From the NCBI GenBank assembly GCA_015680685.1, contig MNCI01014802.1, positions 83,639-147,638 of the forward strand: a stretch of DNA of 64,000 nt, given 5' to 3'. This DNA comes from Gnetum montanum (lineage: Eukaryota; Streptophyta; Gnetopsida; Gnetales; Gnetaceae). Below the pieces are notes generated by a model. The model did no database searches and was not told where the DNA came from. It saw only the letters and a program-made list of their open reading frames with translations. The translations under genes were made by a program, and so were the position numbers. Shown piece after piece: positions 42,161-55,795 of the stretch (its first letter is position 1; the number at the start of each line of letters is the position of its first letter).

Positions 42161-44760
42161 ATTGTTGCATTATTTTAACCTTAATTAACAATTTTATCAT
42201 GCAAATGTCACTTGATGTGCTTATGTTGACATGCAAGATTGAGCTAAGAAGATAAAGAAGCAATTCAACTCAACCTTTAAGACTAACTAAATTCTTTTGA
42301 TGGTATGATTTGACCAAGTTGTCCTTGAATACCTAAACCTAGAGCCTAAAAGCCTTTTAACCATGTAGCCTTACTACCCTAAAGTAGCCTAATTGCTATT
42401 GATCTAGAAGCCACAAGCATCACAAAGGATTCCTTAGTTAAATTCCACATTTCAAATCACAATGGTGAGGAGAAAACATCAAAAACTAACTTGAACCTCA
42501 ATAAGCCCAAGTTATCATCAAATCCCAACATGGCAACATGAAAACCTTCACATGGCCTTGATTACATCTAACATTAACATGTTTTCTTTTAATGTATCTG
42601 GCCTTTTTTTGAAAATTTAAACGAGTACATGGCATTGATGGACCCCATAGCATATAATAAGCAAGCTTGCATGACCTCTTATCTATTTTGACATTTCAAA
42701 ATACTGCAAACTTTGTATAAATCTATTAAAAAGGAAACAAATTTCTCATGTTCTACCAGTTGTATCCAATGTTGGCCTATATCTTACTATTGTCTCATGT
42801 GGCCTTATGAAATATCTTGTAATCATATGTATTCTTTGACTTGTTTTCTTATCCTCTTGAAGTTCTATTTTTAGGATGATCCTGAATTCATCACAAAGGT
42901 ATGGACTCATCATAGTAGTGAGTTACTACATGATATCAATACACAAGATTTGGCTAGCTTGTTTAACTATGCCAAGAATTACCTCACATCATCTCCATTA
43001 CTCCTCTTGAGTCATAATCTCATAGCCAAATTGTAGCTATCCTTACCTTGATGACAATGAAGACCTACGTTTGACACTCATGCACTATGACCATGTGACA
43101 TCCTTTTCTACATGCTCCACAAATCAAGTTCATTGTATATAACACATCTCATTCAGTGAGAAAATGAAGCAAAATTCGGATTTGGCATAGAAGTCCAAAG
43201 AAGTCTTCACCCAAAAAAAAAGGGAGCAAATACCAAGAAGGGCAAGAGGCTAATGTAGCATAAAGTGAAATGAATAGCTCTAAACAAAAAAGGGAGGAGT
43301 AGAGTGGCCAAAAAAGGCCAACAATGGAATGCCAATTCCTCTAAGACATCATCAAGTAACTAGCAGTTCAAGTAAGAAGCATGAAGACCTCCTCATTCAA
43401 CAAGCATGTCGCCACCATGCCATAGCCATGATGTCAACATTTGGAATTCAATGTTAGCCTATGTGACCATATTCCGATAGCCAATATAGTCATCATCTCA
43501 TACTCAAACTCTTAAAATTCCATCATGACCTTATTTCACCATCATGAGTACTCCTTAGCATGATTTGATAGTCATTGAATCAAGTGTGGAGAGGGAGTGT
43601 TGGTGATGCATCTATAGTAGTGTTTCACATTCTTTGTTGATGTCTCTCACACAAATCCTCAAAACATCAACAAAGATGAGCTAATGAAACATCTCAAAGA
43701 AAATTCATGTTATGCATAACAAAATCTTAAAGCCAAAGTTTACATTATAATTTGATGGAAATTTAAATGTATAAATAATTATCTTATTTTCCCATCAAAA
43801 ATCATACCATATGCCTTATTCTAGTAAATTTTTCAACAATTTTTTATGTGTAAAATGAAATTTACAATCCACAAGCTATGAATTTCATTTATACCAATGT
43901 GTGGAGGCAAAAATGTTAAATATGTTATGAAATTTGGCAGTAAAAGTCAAAAACGTTGGTGGCCCACACATTGAAACTTGGACCATGAAAATAGCCCAAA
44001 TATAGTATCAAATTTGGCAAGAAAGGCTTCACACATTTGTAGCCCATATGCTATAGTTTTGGATGATGAAAAGTACCACATACATTAGTATTTCATGTCC
44101 AAAAAGTAAAAACATTTGGTAGACCATATGCTATAAATTTTGGCCATCAAAAGCATAAAAAATGTTTTAGGAAATGTCAAAAACTAGCCAGAATCAAGTC
44201 AAAAAAAAATTAGCAAAGTCATGACCTATTTAAACCAAGATTTTCATCATTTTAAGGACTTTTAGATCATTTTACATTTGACTAAACTTGAAACTTTTAG
44301 AGCAGTGTAGGATCTAAGAGTCCATGGTCTTTCCCCATAGTGAAAATCATTATGAACAAAGAGAACTTATAACAAACAATGTTCAAGAACAAATTGGCCG
44401 AAGCAAACAAGTGCAAATCTAGTTGTAGAACACACCCTGCTATTTAGATTAAGCTTTAAGAATATTTGTGCTCTTAGGCTTTTTAAAGTTCATGATCTAT
44501 ACTCTCTGAAACTTCATTTTCCATAGAGTTTCATAACATTTAATACAAAGTTTGCAATTTGCTTTGTCTTGTCACATTGTTTCTTTATCTCTCTATTTTT
44601 AGATATACACTCAGATCACTATTTCATATGTTTCACTGATTTAAGTTTAAACATTTAGTAACAGACCCCAAAGTCCTCAAGATCATCAAGATCATTTGAG
44701 GTACTCCAGATCATTTTTGAGGCTTGTGGATTTGCAAGTTAAACTATTCTATGCAAAATA
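42161..44760. other. AT-rich spacer, no gene recognised
   Basis: No long ORF and no element end that I can support. 43900-44170 has loosely repeated sentences around CCCATATGCTATA and AAATTTGGCA. Confidence 0.5.
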
Positions 44761-44799
44761 TTTTGGTTTTCTAGCACAAAAATTTTCAATCATTACAAT

Positions 44800-45420
44800 C
44801 TCCACTATGGCCCATCCTCTCCACTAGTGAAGAATGGTACATGGAGGAAATCAATCTTTTCTAAAACAACTGATAAGGGGATGTAACTATCAAGATTAAG
44901 AATATTACCATCTCCTATTCAGTTGAGGCAATAGAAGAGACCCTTAAATTATTGAACATAGGGACAAAGCTTGCAGAAATCTCCACTCAAGTAGACCTAG
45001 AATCTAGAAAAGAGTGGATCCAACAATGCTATGAAGTGAATTGTGAGTATAGAATTCTAACTACGGTGGATCAAGCTTACTTTAAGATCATGTCCTATCA
45101 TCTTAATCCAATGGTAAGGCCAAGTAATATGACTATCTTTTCCACAAGGACATGCATGGCTCTAACTGGAAAATTCTAAGTAAACCTATCCCATCTCATC
45201 TTCCTTGAAATAGAGAATGAAAAGGGTAGGAAAACATTCCTCTTTTCATGCCTTATCAGAAAACTTTGTAAAATGAAAGGGATAGTTTGTGACTTCAATG
45301 ATGTCATTTGCAAAGCTCCTAGCACATCATGGCAGAAGATGATGAAAGATAAAACATCTACCAAGCTTCAAAAGGAGGAGAAACCATCATCACTACCACT
45401 TGCAGCATTCAAGATGACAT
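44800..45420 (+). pseudogene. E6: ORF-X fragment on the plus strand
   Basis: The open piece at 44952-45179 continues past a stop to about 45420. It matches the N-terminal domain of ORF-X: 'GTKLAEISTQVDLESRKEW', 'LTTVDQAYFKIMSYHLNP', 'IFSTRTCMALTGKF', then 'FLFSCLIRKLCKMKGI' and 'NDVICKAPS'. E4 has the same motifs in the same order. The coiled-coil half was not found, and no LTR could be tied to this fragment. Confidence 0.75.
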
Positions 45421-47700
45421 AAAAAATGTTGGCAAGTATTGAATGCTTTTGAAAACTAAGGGAACAACATCTATAACAACAAGCCCCTGAAGATGGTGGA
45501 GAATCTTCTATATACAAATTGGCCATGAGCCACTTGAATAAAATCACAAGGATCATTAGCTAGCTAAATGATGATATGACCTTATTGTTCTCCTCGCAAA
45601 GAAACCAAGATCTTTTTCATTCTAATCCCAATGCTAGATAAGTCACTATGTCCATTCCAAGATAATAATTTCTTGAAATCTCTAGAAATGCATTTAATAG
45701 ATCCAACAACTATAAATTTATAGAACTAATATCTTCCCAAGTTTCAACAAAACTAGAAATATCAAAGCTATCTAAGATGCTAACACTATTTTAAAAATAA
45801 CTTTATTTGCAATTTCACCACCAATATTAAGACATCCATACCTTCAAGGGCCTCTATCTTTTTTGAATAATTTTTATAATACTCCTTATTTGTAATTACT
45901 ACCATGTTCACATTTAGATATGCTACAAAACGTTGTTCACAATTTTTCCTAAACTTTTTCCATTGTTCAACCCTTTCTATAAGTTCCTTTCAAGTAAGAT
46001 CCTCATTTATCCAAATGCTTTTTCTGTTCTTATTTTGCTTAAAGTAACTTTGATGTCTTCAAACATGCACTCTATCTTTTACATCATAAAACTTAACAAT
46101 TATAAGTCAAGACTTTTCATGTCATTCATCTAGAACACTAAAAATTTACTAATTTTTAAAGAAGTTATATGTATACTACCTATAATTTTTTCAACATTTT
46201 TAAATAAGGTTTCACCTATTTCATCCTCTATCTCTATGATATCTATAAAATGCAAAGGTTTTGTAATTGTAGATCTTATCTCTTTCTTTGTTCATTTAAG
46301 ATTAGATTTTTTTTCTTTTCCTCCACCTTGCTTTTAAGTTCTAATTTCAATAAAATCTATTTATTATCCTTTGGAGCTGCACTAGTCTCATTTTTTTCTC
46401 TCAATCTTCTCTTCAAGGGTTAATAATCTTTGAATTATTTCTTTGTTTTGTCTATGAATTTCATCTAACAATTCCATTTTTCTAACCATATAATCCATTT
46501 GTGCAACTAGAATTTCCTTGAGAGCACTTGCATTTACAGATTTTTTTGTGTACCTTATGATGATGTCAAGATAAAATTTTCAAATTTCTTGGGTAGATAA
46601 CTCAATCTCTTTGGCAACAAGTCCTCACTCATAAAACATCAATTAATATAGCCTACCTTTAACTATCCTTTCTTTTTTCTTAGATCAAATCGATCTTAAA
46701 ACCCTCATGGTAGAAATCTTCAATGCTAAAATCATTAGTGCCAAGCCCCTTGCTACCTCAAATCAATGGTAAAATCCTCATAACTAAAACCCTTATTATT
46801 AAAACCCTTACCACTAAAGCCCTCTTTAGCATTCCCTACATTAAATGAAAATTTCAAATAAATAAGAGTTCAAAACATAAATTCTAGACTGCTTTTCTTA
46901 AGATCTTGAACAATTTCTAAGATTTTGAGAGACCAAAAGCATGTGTAGTAGACCTCCCAACATGACTGGTATGCTCCAGGGCCATCACAACTCCTTCAAG
47001 AGTCAGCAATAGTAATGATATGGCATCCATATTAGCCCTACAAATTTTGGATTTTTTGATCTTTAGTGATAATCTCTGATGTTTGAATTTTTTTTAGTTC
47101 CAGTGTCAATGATAAGACATTTAGCCAAAATAGCTTCATGTTGGCCTAGAATTGATTCTAAATTGCTTCTACAATATCTCCATCCATATCCTCACCCTTT
47201 AGAGGTTCAATTTCACTCTCCAAACCCATATTTTTCTTAGGAATTGGGCTTTTACTGTTAATTTCATCCCACTTATATTTTTCTTCAACACTTGTAGTTT
47301 AACCCTCCATAGGAGGTGAACACTCATTATATTAGGTAATAAAGCATTCATGTTATTTTGGAAGAAAACCTAAACCCTTTCACCATATCATAGCCTCCCA
47401 TATTTACTATTTTATGCTCTTTTGCTTATGTTTTACGCTTAGAATCTATTCTATCTTTCCTAGTCTATTCTATACTTGGTTTTTTTTTTTTAGTATTCTA
47501 TACTTAGTCATTTTTTAGTATTTTACACAGCTATTTTTTTAACATTCCACCTATATGTTTTTATCATTTCCTTTTCATACTTGCTTCATGTTTAGTAGGA
47601 TATGTCCACATTCAATTAAAGATTTGTGCCCCATCAAGTCATCATCATTGACTTAGTGAAAGTTATATTAAGTTAAAGACTATTTATGGTCATGAATTGT
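45421..47700. other. Decayed sequence of unclear origin
   Basis: On the minus strand at about 46540-46390 a Lys/Glu-rich, coiled-coil-like reading is visible ('MVRKMELLDEIHRQNKEII'), with further decayed coding-like stretches to both sides. I cannot assign it to a family. Confidence 0.35.
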
Positions 47701-48410
47701 ACTCTAACACTCAGTTTATAGAAGTGTCCTTGCATGGTTAGGAAGAATAATTTTAGAAAAATAATAACAAATTAATCTAACTAATCTAATACATAATAAA
47801 GTAAATCTTAGACTAGACTATGACAATGAGTATCCAATTATAGTTTATCGTACACATCCTATATTGATGTAACTATTGCTAGGCTTACCAACTAACATGT
47901 TGCTAGGCATACCAAGTGATTTCATTGCTGCATTACTAAATAGTTGCATGTCTATGCTTAAAATTAGTCATGCTCATTCTGCCAAGTCATTATCATGCAT
48001 AAAAATGTAAATATTAAGTTAAGTACATTAAGAAATTAAGAAATTAAATTTCATTAAATATAATTTTAAGCTAATTCAAAGTGCTACAATGGAGTGAGAT
48101 GATATTGATCTTTATTGTCGTTCATGCAATGTATGTAGATACATGGCACTTAAATAAAGATTCCAGATAATCACTTCAAATCATGTTGCAAACACTCGTT
48201 GACTATTTTAATTGTTACAAAGAAAAATTATAAGAGTTTGACTACAACTATGACTAAACGATGCCATAAATGCGATTAGTGTATATATTTATATTGGCAT
48301 TTACTGTTTCTATATCAACACTTATGTGTTGATGCAACTAACCCTATATTAACATTGATGTGTCAATGTTGTTACATCAATGCAGTTAACCCATCTATCA
48401 CTCATCATCT
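47700..48410 (-). repeat. Decayed LTR, minus orientation
   Basis: On the plus strand it shares with other LTRs here the block with 'GCTAGGCATACCAAG', the ATCTTTATT/AATAAAGAT pair (about 48118 and 48164), and a terminal CACTCATCA (48402-48410). Its U3 has a different palindromic repeat (ACATTGATGTGTCAATGTT). The left edge is approximate. Confidence 0.65.
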
Positions 48411-49222
48411 ATAAAGAAAATAAATAATTTTTTGTTAGGCTTCTTAACAAGTTTGATGCAATATCTAAGAGTTACAAAATGGTCAATAGTAAAATGATTT
48501 TATCTAGAACTTTCTTGGATGATTTCCTTTACGTTACTTTTTTTTTCTACATTTTTTTGAGAATAGTACTTAACTACTTAGCAAAAACACTACTAAAAAT
48601 TATCATATGATGGTTTAAATTATTTTTTTCACCTTTCTTGTAAAGAATCATTACCTTATTGATCTTCTAGTATTCAATAAGGTTATTAAGTAATTCAATA
48701 TATATATACAATCTAAATTTATTACTTTTCTACATGTTAATCCATTAATGTCATTTATAACTTTTTCCAAGGTAAAATGCAAATGAGCTTGACAATAATT
48801 GTAACAACAAATATTATCTTTTCTTGAAAAAAAAAAGATTACTATAAAATGCATAAACATCATTGAATTGATAATTCAACTATGTAAAAACTTAGTTTGG
48901 AAAAGCTTCCACTAAGGATCTTTTTTAATCATCTAAACAAACTATTCTTGTTGCACTATGAAAAGACATATCTTTTTTTTTTCTAAAATGTCACTTCTCT
49001 TGACCAAATAATCTCTTTGCTCTCTACTAGCACTTTTTAGATCATCTCTAGCTTAGATACAATCATGATCAAATGAATTCTTATGACCTTTATGTTCACA
49101 AGCATTATTAACTTGCTTAGCTACCTCAAGCAATATTTGCTCCAAATTCTTACTATGTTTAAATGAACTCTAATGATTTTCTACTCCTAACAATGAGGTG
49201 TCAACCTAGTTAATAAAACCTT
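48411..49222. other. AT-rich spacer
   Basis: No gene or element recognised. Confidence 0.5.
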
Positions 49223-50060
49223 TGATGTTATTGATTATGATATTGTAGACATGATATCATAGCTCAATATATAATGTTGTAGATAGAATGTAGTGGGCCA
49301 TGGTCATGCCTATAAATACAAGCCCACTATCATGTCAAGCAAAATTCTTGCAATTTTTTTTTGTAAACTTAGAGTTAGTTGTGAATGCCTTAGTGTGATG
49401 AATTATAGTTATACAACATCTTTATTCAAGTGGATTATTCTTAGATATAATTCATGAACAATAATAAAGATTCAGATTATTCCTCATCATTACAACATCT
49501 CACATAGAATAGATTTATATTTTAATTTCATTTACTTCTACTTTCATTTACATTTCCTAAGTCATTTACTATTACCATGTTTGCTAATATGGGTAGAATA
49601 AGTACGACTAGTTTTAAGCATATAGTGTAATTGTTTGGCAATCCTATAGTGACTTTAATTGATTCACTTAGTGGTAAAGTTACTTGGTAATTCTAATAAT
49701 AATTACATTAGCCTAAGATGTGTATAGCAAGCCAAGACTAGATACTTATCACCAATAGGCTAGAATAGCTTTATATTTATATTATTCCTAGTTGATAGAA
49801 TTTATAATCACTTCATCATGTTTACCCTTAGCACACTTTAGAGTCAAATAGAATCATCTAATCATATGTCTCACTACAAGTTAAACTATATGTTTTGCAC
49901 TTCAGTAACTCCAAGTGAGAATACAATGATTGTGAACTTATTATCAACTCATTAGTACACTTAGATTGTCCCTCCACAAACTATGATTTGGTTATGTGTG
50001 AACACTTATGACTTGTATGGTTGATTGTTGGAATTCTCTACTACCCACTAGTGGTAAGAT
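49223..50060 (+). repeat. Decayed LTR, plus orientation, with possible 5' leader remnant
   Basis: It has a GATATT/GATATC pair 14 bp apart (49239-49258), a TATA box near 49312, ATCTTTATT (49418-49426) with AATAAAGAT (49463-49471), and the CTTGTATGGTTGATTG end block. Sequence to about 50160 loosely resembles the E1/E2 leader. Edges are approximate and no target duplication is visible. Confidence 0.65.
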
Positions 50061-50160
50061 TCTTGGCATAGTAACCCCCAAGTCACAAGTTTAACTCCAC
50101 TAGGTAGCACTAAGTTATAAATTTAAAAAAATTTCTATAAAAGGAATTTTAAAACTAGTT

Positions 50161-51129
50161 TAATAAATTCAAGTAGATGTAAGTAAAAATTTCAATTTCA
50201 ATTTCCTATTTATCTTTTATCTTTGCAAGTAATCTTACTTAAATAGAATTTTTTTGTTTCTTTTCTTAATCATATTTTTTGGGCTATTATGTATAATTTT
50301 ATATTAATTTATAATAAATTTATCAAAAAATTAATCTATATATTTTATTGAAATTCACTTTTTTTAAATAATATTTATCCCTAAGATACATAGTTAATGT
50401 AGAACTTTATAACTCAATATTGCCTACTAGAATTGAACTAAAAACTTGAAGCTTTCACAAGATAGCACTTGTTTCCAAACTCATTGGATACATGCATATG
50501 TGTTCTAATGTTCTTTTATTTCTAAACTATGTGCCTATATTGAAAATAGGACTTTTTAAAAAAAATAATGCATTACATTTAGGAAATCACAAAGGATTTG
50601 TTAGACAGTTACAAAGCCTCTACATAACTTTTGAAGAAAGCTGAAAACATCATTAATATAATGCCCTAAGGTCAATCTGAAAGAAAATAATCAATAAATT
50701 ATGATTAATATTATAATTTATTGAATGTGAGCCAAAGATGACAAAATTCAAAAATAGGTTCTTAATATTATATGGGCTAGGACCTATTTTATGTGCAACT
50801 TAACCATATGTTTCCAACCTTGTATTTCATTAACATGCTTTTTTTAATGTGTACTATATTGTGAAATGTTATTAATTTTGTTTAAATTCCACTTGTGCAA
50901 TGATGTGAAAACCTTAAGGATTTTTTTTCACACACATAACTAGATGTTGAAGGCCTTCTAATTTTTTTAATGCTTTAAACCTCTTTCATATAACAAAGTG
51001 CAATTGTAAAAATGATGCAACCTTAATAATGAGGTGTTAGGTAGCATTCTTAATTTAGAAAAAGCTAGGTGTTAGCTTAGTTGTAAGACTCTTGATTTAG
51101 AAGCTCTAAATTATGGGTTTGCTTTAGGT
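50161..51129. other. AT-rich spacer
   Basis: No gene or element recognised. Confidence 0.5.
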
Positions 51130-51660
51130 AGTGTCATGTTATTCAACATGCTTGATTTAGGTACTGCCATGTTTCTTAGCATGCTTGGAAATGGTAACAC
51201 TACTAGATTACTAGATAACTACACTTAGCACTTAAAATTAGTCGTATCCATACCACTTACTTCAACATGTAAAATAAAGTGCTATTAAAGTAAATGATTA
51301 ACTAGGAAAAATAGGAACAATTAGTCTAAGTAAATATAAAGAAAACTAAGTGGATGTTGTAATGATGATAAGCAATCTCAATCTTTATTGTCGATCATGA
51401 ACTATGTCCAAGTATGATTCACTTGAACAAAGACTTTGTACAATCACTTAACACCACACTACTAACATATACTTCTAAGTGCTAAAGACTAAATTCATGA
51501 AAACAAAATGAAAGAGTTTTGTTACTACTGAATGAAATCTATTGTGAATCTATGTGCCTAATTTTTATCTTTATAGGCTGATATGCAACCTATGATATCA
51601 CATATACAATGATGTAGCTAATGCTATGATATCATAGTCAAGTAAAAAATGGCTTTATCA
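51130..51660 (-). repeat. E5 3' LTR, truncated
   Basis: Its right end (TTTATCA before the PPT, TATA region, two GATATC boxes) is intact; the left third found in other LTRs is missing. Similarity to the E4 LTR starts near 51130. Confidence 0.72.
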
Positions 51661-51670
51661 TACCCCCACG
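51661..51670 (-). promoter_or_regulatory. E5 polypurine tract
   Basis: CGTGGGGGTA on the minus strand, as in E1 and E4. Confidence 0.78.
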
Positions 51671-51856
51671 ACTAACTAAAAACTTGTCCTCAAGTTTAAA
51701 AAAATGAAGATAGATTCCTTTACAAAATTAAGAGGTATATTTTTATGACACTATTTACATGATACTAAATGCCATAGTGGTGTTTTACAAAATTGACACA
51801 AGACATGACAAGATAAACAGAACAAATAAAATCACTTTGGTGAAGCTTGATGTAGC

Positions 51857-54623
51857 CTATGTAGTTCCTAGTGGTGGTGGCTCCTCCATTGGTTGCTTCC
51901 CTTTGTCATCAGGCTTTTGGAATTTGTATCTGTTTAAGAGCATCTAAAGTTTCTCCTTCTCCATTCTTGGGGCATATATCATCCATGCTTGTTATGCAAT
52001 GTGTAATGGAACTGGTACATCCCATGGACATGGCAATTGTGAAAAATTTGATTAGCTTTGACATATCATGTTACAAATTGCCTTCTTTCCTCCTCAAATT
52101 CTCTGGCCTTGGTTCCTAACTCATGATAGTTAGAAAATCTCTAGGCCAAGTTTGCTGCAACATCTTTTTACATTTGGTAGCTAGCCTTAACTATTTCCAA
52201 TTTAGAGTTTTCCACCTAAAGTTTCTATAGAGCATCGTTTTGATCCACAAATTTTTTTTTCATACAATGTGTACATGGTTTCTATTTTCTATTTGAGCTC
52301 ATTTCAAGTCTTTCTACTGTTAACATGGCCAGGTTAACATAGCAAAGGTTAGCTAACCCCATGTACTCTTTTAGATCTTCTATCTACAAGTCTTTGTTTT
52401 TAGTTTTCACTTGTTGGACATGAGCATAACTATCCAAGATGGGTTTCCAGTCTAGATTTTGTGCTGATATGGAATTAATTTGGGATTTTTCCATCTAGAT
52501 TTTCTTTTCATTAATCTATTTATACATGCCCACCTGATAACAGAAGTGTTACTTAAGCCTTTCGTGCTTCTTAGCTTCATTATGTCACATGCTAATTTAA
52601 ATGGCTAATTTTTGTCTAATTATGTGTACCTCCTCCACTGAGAGGGTTCTATTTTCTTTTGCTAAGTGGTTCATATCCTAGTTGACTCTCATCAGTTGTT
52701 CTCTCAATTGATGGATGCTCTCCTCAAGAATGTTCTTTTGCTTTTCTATAGTAGTCAACCTAGTGGTATCTGTAGCAAGTTGTTTATTTTCTTCTTCTAT
52801 TGCAATGAGTGCCTTAACATGTACATATGTCTGTGCCACTTTCTCCTTCTCACACCACTTACTCCTTCTCATTTGCTATCTCTTTATTTTTCTTATTAGG
52901 CAATTCATATATTCTATTCTGAATTGCTCTAGTTGGTCAAGTGCAACATATTGAGTAGGATCTTTACATTTGGCCTTCAAGGTTGCAAGCTCTTCTTGTA
53001 CTATGAGAAGTTCATTTTTTACATGCTTGGCCCTATTTTTTTCCATGACCAACTTACCCCTGGTTGCTATTAACTCTAACTGTACTATAGTGACATCACT
53101 TGGAATGTCAAAAAGAGTTGTCATTACTTGCCCAGTTTACAGCAGTCGATCTACCACATCCCCATGATCAACAAGAGTCATTGAGGTACTAGCTAGCATT
53201 TAAGCATCCATTGCTCTAGTTACATCAACTGGAAACACAACAGGTATGTTAAAGGATTCCTTGATGTGATCTGTGATCACTTCTACTATTCCTACTGTAT
53301 CCTGGTGCTGCATAATCATAACTATGGCTTCTTCTCCTATTTCAAGCACCATTTGGAATGATGTAGTAGTTCCAAAAATCTATTATGATCATTGGGCCTC
53401 TCCTCCTAATTGTAATGATATTTTTCCACTTGCAGCATCTGTGAAAACTATGGGTTGAATGATGATATTAATAATGATGTAGAGGTTGGCCTCCTCACGT
53501 GTTTCCCAACTAGTAGTCTCTGTGATTTGCTGCAAATGACTCATGGATGGCCTATAATCTGATGACAGTAGTGGTGAAATTTGTTGCTACTATTGTTCTT
53601 GCTATTACTTCTGCTCTTACTACTGCTACTGCTCTTGCTACTGACCACTAGGTCTTGCTTACTGTTGTTCAATAGTCTATGTCATTTCCCCAGTGTCTAT
53701 TTGTTCTTTCACTTGATCTTTCTTTGGTGATGTTGGCTTGAGCATTTCAACATATGAGGCATTCTAAGCTTTCCTAAGGATGTCATTGGTGTACCCTAGG
53801 ATTCTAGCACATTTTCACAACTTCTAATTAGGCAAGGGAATGGAAATATCAACTTCCCTGCCTTCTTTTCTTTGAACCACCTTTCAATCTCCATGAAATA
53901 GAGTTGTGTGAGGTTTGCATTACACTTTTTCATTAGGATCTCACTTCATCTGGCTACATATGTGAATGGAATGTTCAATCATTTTTTTGGAAAATAGATT
54001 ATATGTACCAATTTTAAAATAGATTCTTTCTTCTAGAGTTAGCTCATTATACTCCTTATCTTCTTTGCCATATGTCCTTTTTAACAATAGTTTTCTAGTT
54101 TCTATGTTCTATCTTATGGATAAATGTGTTACTTTTTCCCCTACATGGGGCACATTTAAGGCTTCAGCTATCACCTTAACTAAGTATGAAATGGAGACTC
54201 CCTTAATATTGATCATTACATCTTCTTCTTTGTTGTGCCAGAATTGGTAGGTCTCCCCTAAATACCATTTGCAACTATTTGAAAGTATGGGCCATAATAG
54301 TGATGCTTAAAGTTGTGTCCTTACTACTTCTAGAATAAATTCCATAAATGGACTAAAGTTCAACTCCACAATTACTGTGTTCAGCAACATCTCCCCTTAG
54401 ATGATTTGGAAGCATTCTTGTGACAATGTGAGGCGCTATCCCTGTGTCTGTGGTTCCTCTGCCTTGTAGCTGGAGTTTCTTGATGGATGCTGAAAGATTG
54501 AGCCTTTTTCTCTACATGTTCTACTTGCAGTTCTTGTTCTTCAATTTGGCCTCTCCCTTAGCCGCATGGTCTTTTCCTTACAGGCTATGAGGATCCTCCT
54601 ATTGCTCCTCTCTTTGAGGCCAT
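51857..54623 (-). pseudogene. ORF-X homologue (E5)
   Basis: It is collinear with E4 ORF-X. It starts MASKRGAIGGSS, keeps 'QSFSIHQETPATRQ', the N-terminal domain, and the coiled-coil half ('EENKQLATDTTRLTTIEKQKN', 52872-52678), and ends PMEEPPPLGTT at 51857. The span of 2767 bases is not a multiple of three, so at least one frameshift exists besides many stops. Its length of about 922 codons is close to the E4 copy (929). A Gln/Ser-type repeat region (53570-53650) differs from E4. The acceptor before its ATG is changed (TGTAC instead of TGCAG). Confidence 0.8.
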
Positions 54624-55094
54624 GTACAATCATTAAGGACTTAGGAATTATTAAAATTTTTTCTTTGAGTTTTGATAACTTCTTTCCTTTCTCATACCTT
54701 TAATTAGATTAAATTATTAACTTATTATGATTTCAAAGTTAGAAAAATTTTTAAAAAGAACACTCATGGGTATTAATTTTCTTATAAACCTTCACATTTG
54801 TCCATTTTTTTCTTGTTTATGGCTCATAATGGCCAATATGGTTCATTAAGAGGATTATTTAAGTGTTTCTAGCATTAATGTAATTGATTTTTGTTAAAAA
54901 ATTTCAATTTTTCCTTCATACTTACCCTTATAATATCCTCTAGACATTAAAAAATTCTAACTCAAATTGTAACAAGCACAAAAATCTAAGTTGTGAGTAT
55001 GGAGTTATGTGTGTTGGAAGTTAGAAGGTTAAAGCTTAGAACTTAGAAGTAAAAATGGCAAAAATTCCCTTGGCTTTAAAAGTGAAAAATGAAA

Positions 55095-55200
55095 AAAAAT
55101 TTCTAAGTTCCCATGTATATATAGTTTTTGTGGATTGTGATATCGAAGATCCAATATCATAGGGACTCTGATATTAGAAATTCAATATCAAAGGAAAATT
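55095..55200 (-). promoter_or_regulatory. Internal U3-like promoter module upstream of ORF-X (E5)
   Basis: Two pairs of GATATC-like boxes, each spaced 14 bp (55139-55158 and 55170-55189), lie upstream (minus strand) of a TATATATA at about 55115-55122. Position relative to ORF-X is as in E4 although the sequence between has diverged strongly. Confidence 0.6.
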
Positions 55201-55513
55201 TTTTTAATTTTCCATTAAGGTCTTATGAACAAAAATGAGTCATTTTGAATGTTTTAAAGGTATGGAACATGTTTAGAGGATTTTGGGCTATGAATGATGC
55301 ACATTTTTCAAAAATTTGGCATAGAAAGTTCATTAAGAAGGAATCTCAGGCTATGAAAGTTCATTAGATGTTGGTAAGATGGACAAGATGGGAAATGAAT
55401 TTATGTTGTTGGAACAAATAGTTTAAATGTTAAGGGAAGTTTTTATTGATATTTATTATTGTTGGAAGACTTAATATGATGTGGAATTGCTTGCTAGCTA
55501 TAAGATACAACAG

Positions 55514-55568
55514 TTATACAAGCAGATCCTACCCAAAGCAAGCTCTAGCCCTTAGTGCCCTTGTATAA
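55514..55568 (-). promoter_or_regulatory. Conserved 3' hairpin module (E5 copy)
   Basis: Sense TTATACAAG (55568-55560) pairs perfectly with CTTGTATAA (55522-55514); the middle pair is U-A here and C-G in E4. The inner hairpin GGGC-TAGA-GCTT (55551-55540) is followed by GCTTTGGGTAGGATCTG. Confidence 0.72.
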
Positions 55569-55790
55569 CCATGTCTAAAATTGTCCTTAGGAACTCAAGG
55601 AGTTGAATATAATGCATACTTGTTTAGCAAAACATACATGTTAGTATCACCAAGTTTGGAAAATTATGTTATGTTACACAAAATCATAAGTTATGATTAT
55701 TCATATAGTGAGATGAAATGGACTTAGAAGGACTTGTATAAATCAGGGTGTGAGGCATCTTACCATAGGCATAATAAATTCTTATGTTTT

Positions 55791-55795
55791 ATTAG
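55791..55795. repeat. Solo-LTR 1 target duplication, left (ATTAG)
   Basis: Repeated at 56674-56678. Confidence 0.88.

Noticed and set aside
45600-47340. Decayed minus-strand coding-like region as a specific transposon or pararetrovirus
   Set aside because: Only a Lys/Glu-rich coiled-coil-like reading is visible; no diagnostic motif.
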